DNA of 5,203 bases from an uncultured Micrococcaceae bacterium. GTDB taxonomy: Bacteria; Actinomycetota; Actinomycetes; Actinomycetales; Micrococcaceae. Positions 1 to 5,203 of the stretch are shown one piece after another; position 1 is the first letter of the stretch, and each line of letters starts with the position of its first letter. The position numbers and the translations under genes were made by a program. Under the pieces are notes generated by a model. It was given only the letters and a program-made list of their open reading frames with translations, had not been told where the DNA came from and made no database searches. The stretch spans positions 1-5,203 of the forward strand of contig CALBOC010000372.1 of assembly GCA_937896705.1 (NCBI GenBank), given 5' to 3'.

Positions 1-2420
1 CCACCTACGGGTTTGATGCCAACGCGATGGCCGGCGACGACGGCATCATCGTGCGTATCCCGGCCACCGACGGCGAACCACCCACGGCCGAGGTATTTTG
101 GTTCGAGCCCGAAGACCTGCGCGACCAACTGCGCCAACACGTCGGCGGCTCGGCCCTATTTGCCGCACATTTCCGCGAAAACGCGGCCCGCGCCCTACTG
201 CTGCCCCGACGCGATCCAACCAAACGCACCCCGCTGTGGCAACAACGCCAACGGGCCGCCCAACTGTTGGCCGTGGCCTCAAAATACCCGCAGTTTCCGA
301 TCATTTTGGAAACCGTGCGCGAAGTACTCCAGGACGTTTACGACGTCGACGGGCTGCTGGAGATTTTGGATCAGGTGCGCACCCGGGTGCTGCGCGTCGT
401 CGAGGTCCAAACTCCACAGGCCTCCCCATTCGCGCAAACCCTGCTGTTCGGATACACCGCGCAATTCATGTACGAAACCGACGCGCCCCTGGCCGAACGC
501 CGGGCCGCTGCCCTGTCGCTAGACCCCGGATTATTAGCGCAGCTGCTGGGTCAGGACATGCTGCGCGAACTACTCGACGACGAGGTCATCGCCCAGATCC
601 AAGCCGATCTACAGCACACCTCTACCTCACGACGACTCACCGGGGCGGAGGGCACGGCTGACCTATTGCGTCTGCTGGGCCCGCTGACCACCGCCGAACT
701 CGCCGAACGGTTACACGAAAATGATGATGCCGTTGAGGAATCCACCGCGCAGGCCTGGGTTCAACAACTCGTTGACGATAAGCGCGCCATTCGGGTGCGC
801 ATGGGCTCCGCGCACTATTGGGCCGCCATTGAGGACGCGCCACGACTACGCGACGGGTTGGGCATCCCGCTGCCCATCGGCGTGCCGGCCGCGTTTTCCC
901 AGTCGGTGGACGACCCGCTGGGTGATCTGGTCTCCCGCTTTGCCCGCACCCACGGTCCGTTCACCGCGCCCCAGGTCGCGCAACGGCTTGGCATCGGGCC
1001 CGTCATCGCCCACCAGGTGCTCCAGCGGTTAGCCTCCCAACAGCGCGTGACCTTCGGGGCCTATATGTCGACCCCGCCACCCGGCGATGGCCCGGTGGCC
1101 ACGGATGAATGGTGTGACGTCGATGTTCTGGCCCGCATCCGGCGCCGCTCCCTGGCCCAACTGCGTGCCGAAGTCGAGCCCGTTGAACACGCCGCTTATG
1201 CCCGCTACCTGCTCCAACAACACCAGGTCTCCCCCGCTCCGCAAGAACGCGGCGTTGATGGGGTCGCGATCGTGTTGGATCAGCTCACCGGATTCGCGGC
1301 TCCGGCCCAAGTCTGGGAGTCGGCCATCCTGCCGGCGCGCGTGGTGGATTATCAGCCAGCGATGCTCGACGAACTGCTATCCACCGGCCAGTTCGTCATG
1401 GCTGGCGCCGCTGACCAGTCGGTGGCGTTCCACCACATTGACACCGTAGATCTCACCCTGCCGATCCGCACCACCGACGATCGGACCGAAGTGCACGACG
1501 ATATTGTCGAAGCGCTCACCGGCACCGGCGGCTGGTTCTACTCAGCACTCAACGCCCAACTGGACCACAGCGGCCCGGATATCCTGGCCGCCCTGTGGGA
1601 TCTCTTCTGGGCCGGGGTGGTCACCAACGACACCTTCACCGCCGTGCGCGCGACCTACTCAAAGACGGCTGCGCGGCGCGGCCAACCCCAACGCTCCGCG
1701 CCCCGACGCGCGGCACGTTTGCGTCGACTGAACCGGCTGGCCCCGGCAACCAACATGGTGCGCCAGGTCGACCCGCCGACCGCAGTGGGCCGTTGGTCGC
1801 TGCTGCCACAACGCACCGACGACAACACGACCGCCCTGCACGCCCAAGCCGAATACTTACTGGACCGCTACGGGGTCATCACCCGCGGCGCGGTCAACGC
1901 CGAGGCCCTACCCGGCGGGTTTTCGGCCTACTACCGGTTGCTGTCCAAAATGGAAGAATCCGGGCACATCCGACGCGGGTATTTCATCGATGGGCTGGGT
2001 GCCGCGCAATTCTCCACCGCAGCGACCGTCGACGCGCTGCGGGCCTTCGACCAAGACCCCACCCACCCGCAAGCCGTAGGGTTAGCCGCGACCGATCCCG
2101 CCAACCCCTATGGCGCGACATTGGACTGGCCAGACACCGAAGGACACCGTCCCGGCCGCAAAGCCGGCGCTTATGTCGTGTTGGTCAACGGTGCATTGGT
2201 GCTCTATCTGGAACGCGGCGGCAAAACGCTACTGCAATTTAGCGACGACCACCTCGGCCCGGCGGCGACTGCCCTGGCCAAGGTGCTACACCGAGCCGGG
2301 ACCGAGAAACTAGCCATTTCCACCGTCAACGGCGATCCGCTGATCAACGCACCGCTGGCATCCCACCTGGTCGAAGCCGGGTTCTACTCGGCGCCCAATG
2401 CGATCCGATACCGCGCCTAA
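1..2420 (+). CDS. lhr: Lhr family ATP-dependent helicase, C-terminal part (5' end outside window)
   Basis: The reading frame is open to the left edge (first full codon at nt 3), and the ATG at nt 27 is an internal methionine: the codons before it continue the family sequence (TYGFDANAMAGDDG). Lhr is a large superfamily 2 DNA helicase/translocase of DNA repair, about 1,500 residues in mycobacteria, acting in the cytoplasm. None of the helicase motifs are in the window. Visible in order: the DEAD/H-associated region with GGSALFAAHFRE, LLLPRRDPTKR (195-227), PLWQQRQ (231-251) and LFGYTAQFMYE (444-476) then PLAERRAA; winged-helix-like segments near 678-860, 912-1065, 1251-1410 and 1488-1653; the Lhr signature WCDVDVLARIRRRSLAQLR from 1110; a basic linker (about 1656-1780); GRWSLL (1788-1805); PGGFSAYYRLL and RRGYFIDGLGAAQF (1911-2012); DPANPYG (2094) and HRPGRK (2145), in the AlkZ/YcaQ-like winged-helix and beta-barrel end. 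No frameshift is seen. The family call is firm; the domain boundaries are estimates. Confidence 0.95.
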   Translation, partial: TYGFDANAMAGDDGIIVRIPATDGEPPTAEVFWFEPEDLRDQLRQHVGGSALFAAHFRENAARALLLPRRDPTKRTPLWQQRQRAAQLLAVASKYPQFPIILETVREVLQDVYDVDGLLEILDQVRTRVLRVVEVQTPQASPFAQTLLFGYTAQFMYETDAPLAERRAAALSLDPGLLAQLLGQDMLRELLDDEVIAQIQADLQHTSTSRRLTGAEGTADLLRLLGPLTTAELAERLHENDDAVEESTAQAWVQQLVDDKRAIRVRMGSAHYWAAIEDAPRLRDGLGIPLPIGVPAAFSQSVDDPLGDLVSRFARTHGPFTAPQVAQRLGIGPVIAHQVLQRLASQQRVTFGAYMSTPPPGDGPVATDEWCDVDVLARIRRRSLAQLRAEVEPVEHAAYARYLLQQHQVSPAPQERGVDGVAIVLDQLTGFAAPAQVWESAILPARVVDYQPAMLDELLSTGQFVMAGAADQSVAFHHIDTVDLTLPIRTTDDRTEVHDDIVEALTGTGGWFYSALNAQLDHSGPDILAALWDLFWAGVVTNDTFTAVRATYSKTAARRGQPQRSAPRRAARLRRLNRLAPATNMVRQVDPPTAVGRWSLLPQRTDDNTTALHAQAEYLLDRYGVITRGAVNAEALPGGFSAYYRLLSKMEESGHIRRGYFIDGLGAAQFSTAATVDALRAFDQDPTHPQAVGLAATDPANPYGATLDWPDTEGHRPGRKAGAYVVLVNGALVLYLERGGKTLLQFSDDHLGPAATALAKVLHRAGTEKLAISTVNGDPLINAPLASHLVEAGFYSAPNAIRYRA

Positions 2421-2429
2421 ACTAACACT

Positions 2430-3431
2430 ATGGCCACTCCCCCACTCCCCGTGCGCAATGGCGTCGGACCAACCCGCCTGCGCATCCCGCCCGGCACCCG
2501 TACCACCGTCGTGGAATTTCTACGCACCCGATTTCCACACCTTGCCGAAGACTCGATCACCCGACGCATCAGCGAGGGCGAGATCGTTACCCAAGACGGC
2601 AGCGCCATCACCCACACGACCGCCGCAGCCGACCAAGAATTCATCTGGTACTACCGCACTGTGCCCGACGAAACACCTATCCCCTTCGACATCAACGTGT
2701 TACACGCTGATGAAGACCTGGTGGTGGCCGATAAGCCGCATTTTTTACCCACCACCCCCGGCGGGCAATTTGTGCAAGAAACCGCCCTGGTCCGGTTGCG
2801 AAATCAGCTCAACATCCCCGACCTGGTGCCACTGCACCGGCTAGACCGTGCCACCGCCGGGGTGCTGTTATTTTCGCCGAATCCCGCAACGCGCGGGGCG
2901 TATCAGCAGCTGTTCGAACACCGGAAAGTCACTCGGTCTTACCAGGCTGTGGTGCAGCTGCCGACAGCGGCTGATCTCTACCTTCAGCGTTTCCCGCTGA
3001 CCTTCCGCAACCGCATCATCAAAACCAAAGGGGTCATCACAGCTGAAGTTGAAGCCTATCGGGTGGCCGACTCGGGACGGCTTGAGGCGCCCCGAATCGG
3101 GAAACGCCGTCGGAGCCACGCACCCACCACTGGCCCAAATGCCATCACCGATGTCGAGCTGCTGAGCCATCGGGTCACCGAGCACGGCGCACTGGCGCAT
3201 GTGGCGTTATATCCTCGGACCGGGCGAACCCATCAGCTGCGCATTCATTTGGCAGCGTTGGGGCACGGGATATTGCATGACCGCTTCTACCCCGTGCTGT
3301 GGGACCATGCACCGGATGACTACACCAAGCCACTACAGTTGTTAGCGAGCGGTGTCGCCTTCCGCGATCCCCTCACCGGTCGAAATCGCGAGTATATGTC
3401 GCAACAAACCCTACAGTTCGCCCCAGCATGA
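2430..3431 (+). CDS. RluA-family pseudouridine synthase
   Basis: This 333-residue protein should isomerise uridine to pseudouridine in structured RNA (23S rRNA or tRNA) in the cytoplasm. Residues about 25-65 look like a degenerate S4-type RNA-binding segment (RRISEGEIVTQDG). The catalytic domain follows: NVLHADEDLVVADKP (89-103), the active-site loop HRLDRATAG (136-144) with nucleophilic Asp139, the conserved Tyr171 in RSYQAVV, and RTGRTHQLRIHL (263-274). TTPGGQFVQETALVRLR and FLPTT are typical of the actinobacterial branch of this family. Residues about 204-233 form a basic insert (GKRRRSH) before GPNAITDVELL. The ATG at 2430 is preferred because it gives the expected N-terminus (PLPVRNGVGPTRLR), although no Shine-Dalgarno precedes it. 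An in-frame GTG at 2451 also lacks one and would remove part of that conserved start. It lies 9 nt after lhr, suggesting one operon with translational coupling. The target base cannot be read from sequence, so no rluA/C/D symbol is given. Confidence 0.93.
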   Translation: MATPPLPVRNGVGPTRLRIPPGTRTTVVEFLRTRFPHLAEDSITRRISEGEIVTQDGSAITHTTAAADQEFIWYYRTVPDETPIPFDINVLHADEDLVVADKPHFLPTTPGGQFVQETALVRLRNQLNIPDLVPLHRLDRATAGVLLFSPNPATRGAYQQLFEHRKVTRSYQAVVQLPTAADLYLQRFPLTFRNRIIKTKGVITAEVEAYRVADSGRLEAPRIGKRRRSHAPTTGPNAITDVELLSHRVTEHGALAHVALYPRTGRTHQLRIHLAALGHGILHDRFYPVLWDHAPDDYTKPLQLLASGVAFRDPLTGRNREYMSQQTLQFAPA

Positions 3432-3453
3432 AGGTATATATCTTGACTTTATC

Positions 3454-3476
3454 TTCGTAGCGTGTCCGCTCACGAA
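3454..3476 (+). terminator. Intergenic hairpin, possible weak terminator or regulatory stem
   Basis: TTCGT (3454-3458) pairs with ACGAA (3472-3476), and AGCG (3459-3462) with CGCT (3467-3470), leaving C3471 bulged and a TGTC loop. This gives a 9-bp stem starting 22 nt after the synthase stop. No T-run follows on either strand, so it is not a classical intrinsic terminator. Actinobacteria do use hairpins without a U-tract, and it could also be an RNA-processing site or an operator. The pairing is read directly; the function is inference. Confidence 0.4.
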
Positions 3477-3486
3477 ATACGAGGTC

Positions 3487-3519
3487 TCGACAGTAAAATA
3501 GCCGGACTCAGGGTAATCT
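3487..3519 (+). promoter_or_regulatory. Possible promoter for the membrane protein gene (weak)
   Basis: Two -10-like hexamers are present: TAAAAT (3494-3499) and TAATCT (3514-3519). TCGACA (3487-3492) matches the -35 consensus TTGACA at five of six bases, but its 21-nt spacing to TAATCT is longer than usual. TAAAAT has no recognisable -35 about 17 nt upstream. A promoter in this gap is expected, because the downstream gene has its own strong ribosome-binding site and different base composition; which hexamer is used is unclear. Confidence 0.25.
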
Positions 3520-3525
3520 ATGTGC

Positions 3526-3533
3526 GGAAGGAG
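3526..3533 (+). promoter_or_regulatory. Strong ribosome-binding site deciding the start of the membrane protein gene
   Basis: GGAAGGAG contains AAGGAG (3528-3533), a near-perfect Shine-Dalgarno sequence. Its 5-nt spacing to the GTG at 3539 selects that codon. The in-frame GTG at 3533 uses the last base of the site itself and cannot be served by it. Confidence 0.8.
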
Positions 3534-3538
3534 TGCAC

Positions 3539-5191
3539 GTGAGCTTAGAGCCATCAGAGTCTTCGGAAGCGCTAGACCGACTGAAGAAGACTCCCTCGAC
3601 GCCTGCTGCTGCCACCCCCGCAAATACCCCATCGCACGGCTCTGGCCCGAAGGACGCTCACCACATCGAATCTTCCACTGACACCGAGATTGAGTCAGTC
3701 ATTGCGGACGATGCCGCAGCGGATCCTTCCCCGAAACTTGCCGCTGGCAAAGAATCGACCGAAGATAAGCTGACGCTTCGAGATAAGTTCAACGCCTGGC
3801 TGGATTCTTTTCGCGGGCCTTCCCAAGAAGATATCGAACGCGCGATCGTCAATACGCCCGTTCGGATTCGGGCACGGTGGCAGAAGCTCCAAGATGAGCG
3901 CCGAGCTGCTCGCGAGAAAGAAGAACGTGTACGTCAGCTGGCTCTCGAGATAGAAGAGGCCAAGCGTGCGTTGGAATCGCACTGGGAACGCGAAGCCGAA
4001 AAGATGGCGGAACTGGAACGTCAGCAAGCCGCGGAGGCTCGTCGTCGACAGCAGGAACGTGAAACCGAAGCGCTGCTCCAAGCCGCTCGCGAAGTCGAGT
4101 CGGATGACGTCCCTGCCCCGGAAAATCGTCCGATGATGCAGCGCGATGGTGAGTATCTTAGCGATGAGGAGCTGTTAGCGCTGGCTCGAGTAAAGCTTCC
4201 GGAATGGCAACGACTCGAGCGACTCGTCAATAAGGCCCGGTTTATCGAGGCCCAAACACCACCCTCACCGCCTGGTGAAGAACTGGTTGACGAAGATCCT
4301 CAGGGCGAAGTTGTTCTGCCGTTCCGCAAGCCGGTGACGGATGATCCTGATCCCAAGCAACTGGATGGTTTCCGACGGATTGTACTCAGTGCCAGTTGGG
4401 TAGTATTTGTCCTCGTGGGGCTCTTCGCTTTGGGGTGGATGGGGCCGTGGCCATCAGTGCTCGATGCCCAAGAAGGGTTGTATACCGGCGCGACGTCATT
4501 AATGTCGATGGCGGCTTGGCATGTCGTGGCTTGGCCGTTGCTCTGGCTCTTAATGCTGGTGTATACGCTTTATCAGTGGTCACCCACGCAGTACTCGGCT
4601 GTGCGAAATAGAACGACGGCTTGGCATGTACTCAATGCCATGTTGTTGGCCTCCGGCACATTACTGTTGGTGCACTTTCAAGAATGGGGTTTGGAAGTCC
4701 TCACATCAGCCGGGTCGGTTGTGTTGCTTGCTCGCGCGGTCCGAAATCTCAATGAGTACACGGAACGGACTGTTCGGGAGCGTTTCTTAGTGGATCTACC
4801 CATCGGGGTATTTACCGGTTGGATGCTCATTTTCACGGTAACCACTATCTTCACCACCATGGCCTTCTGGAATGTTTTAGATCTGCTGTTCATTCCAGAA
4901 ATTTTCTGGGCAGTAGCCGCCATGCTGGTGTTGCTAGTGATCTTGTCACGGCTGACACTGACTGGACGAGGCCGGATTTCCATCGCGGCAGGTTTCGCAT
5001 TTGGCGCAGCAGCGATTATCGGCTCTCGGTTGTTCGGCGAAAACGAATCGATTCTTTTAACGGTTGTCACGGTTCTGGGGCTATTTATTGTCTTCGCGGC
5101 CACGGAGAACCGTCGCTATCAGATCGCGTCTGCTGAGAAGAGCGTCATGGATCATCTCGTCTACCTCGACGATGTCGATGACCAGACTTAG
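3539..5191 (+). CDS. TspO/MBR-like tryptophan-rich membrane protein with N-terminal coiled coil
   Basis: The chosen GTG start (3539) sits 5 nt after AAGGAG; a GTG at 3533 overlaps that site and is unlikely. The product is 550 residues. Residues 1-80 are acidic and Ser/Thr/Pro-rich, with four TP pairs between 18 and 31. Residues about 112-186 are a highly charged, Arg/Glu/Gln/Ala-rich stretch predicted to be a coiled coil. An acidic, proline-containing linker runs to about 278. Eight hydrophobic segments follow, near 281-300, 323-345, 362-379, 383-400, 417-440, 454-471, 480-497 and 503-521. Positive loops (RNRTT, the ERTVRER region, TGRGR, ENRRYQ) fit an N-in, C-in topology. Twelve tryptophans lie between 287 and 457, and the patterns WHVVAWPLLW, YTLYQWSPTQ and VDLPIGVFTGWML resemble bacterial TspO/MBR (tryptophan-rich sensory) proteins. 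TspO proteins bind porphyrins and related ligands, but nothing here shows a ligand. The family assignment is by pattern only; it may be an uncharacterised actinobacterial membrane family. Confidence 0.85.
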   Translation: MSLEPSESSEALDRLKKTPSTPAAATPANTPSHGSGPKDAHHIESSTDTEIESVIADDAAADPSPKLAAGKESTEDKLTLRDKFNAWLDSFRGPSQEDIERAIVNTPVRIRARWQKLQDERRAAREKEERVRQLALEIEEAKRALESHWEREAEKMAELERQQAAEARRRQQERETEALLQAAREVESDDVPAPENRPMMQRDGEYLSDEELLALARVKLPEWQRLERLVNKARFIEAQTPPSPPGEELVDEDPQGEVVLPFRKPVTDDPDPKQLDGFRRIVLSASWVVFVLVGLFALGWMGPWPSVLDAQEGLYTGATSLMSMAAWHVVAWPLLWLLMLVYTLYQWSPTQYSAVRNRTTAWHVLNAMLLASGTLLLVHFQEWGLEVLTSAGSVVLLARAVRNLNEYTERTVRERFLVDLPIGVFTGWMLIFTVTTIFTTMAFWNVLDLLFIPEIFWAVAAMLVLLVILSRLTLTGRGRISIAAGFAFGAAAIIGSRLFGENESILLTVVTVLGLFIVFAATENRRYQIASAEKSVMDHLVYLDDVDDQT

Positions 5192-5203
5192 TTTTCCGAA
5201 TTT

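Noticed and set aside
27..29. ATG as the start of a 797-residue protein
   Set aside because: The frame is open upstream to the window edge and the residues before this Met continue the Lhr sequence, so it is internal.
2868..3200. 110-codon open frame on the minus strand
   Set aside because: It is antisense to the catalytic domain of the pseudouridine synthase, with no family features; it is a composition effect.
3443..3448. TTGACT as a -35 promoter element
   Set aside because: It is a good -35 match, but the bases 16-18 nt downstream (around 3465-3472) are GC-rich with no -10-like hexamer.
3533..3535. GTG as the start of the membrane protein
   Set aside because: It overlaps the AAGGAG site, leaving no usable spacing; the GTG at 3539 is correctly spaced.
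4209..4226. Short tandem repeat of CGACTCGAG-like units
   Set aside because: It encodes the RLERL residues of the protein with two copies only; it is explained by codon use.
4678..5103. 141-codon open frame on the minus strand
   Set aside because: It lies antisense to the membrane helices of the third gene, resembles no known protein and has no ribosome-binding site I can see; it is a shadow of the coding frame.
5192..5203. Possible terminator after the membrane protein gene
   Set aside because: Only 12 bases remain after the stop and no stem is visible, so nothing can be concluded.

Overview
The window is three genes on the + strand, tightly packed, with no RNA genes, mobile elements or CRISPR seen. 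The moderately high GC, the GTG start with a strong AAGGAG ribosome-binding site, and the actinobacterial style of the Lhr and pseudouridine synthase sequences suggest an actinobacterium, most likely Corynebacterium-like (Mycobacteriales). The phylum is the firmer part of this; the genus is a guess from family resemblance.

Region 1 (1-2420) is the C-terminal part (805 codons) of Lhr, the large DNA-repair helicase. The helicase core lies upstream of the window. What is visible is the end of the Lhr-specific DEAD/H-associated region, a chain of winged-helix modules, a basic linker, and the AlkZ/YcaQ-like winged-helix plus beta-barrel C-terminus.

Region 2 (2430-3431) starts only 9 nt after the lhr stop. 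It encodes a complete RluA-family pseudouridine synthase with the catalytic HRLDR motif (Asp139). It has no clear Shine-Dalgarno sequence, so it is probably co-transcribed and translationally coupled to lhr.

Region 3 (3432-3538) is a 107-nt intergenic space. It holds a 9-bp hairpin with one bulge and no U-tract, weak promoter-like hexamers, and a strong ribosome-binding site.

Region 4 (3539-5191) encodes a 550-residue membrane protein. A long acidic, Ser/Thr/Pro-rich tail and a charged coiled coil precede about eight hydrophobic helices rich in tryptophan, which resemble TspO/MBR-type (tryptophan-rich sensory protein) membrane domains. It appears to be a separate transcription unit. Base composition also changes across the window: lhr and the first half of the synthase gene are C-rich on the coding strand, while the membrane gene is G-rich over C.

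The first two genes are a plausible nucleic-acid maintenance/modification operon (DNA repair helicase plus RNA modification), but a functional link between them is not shown. The membrane protein is the least understood item and the best candidate for novelty.
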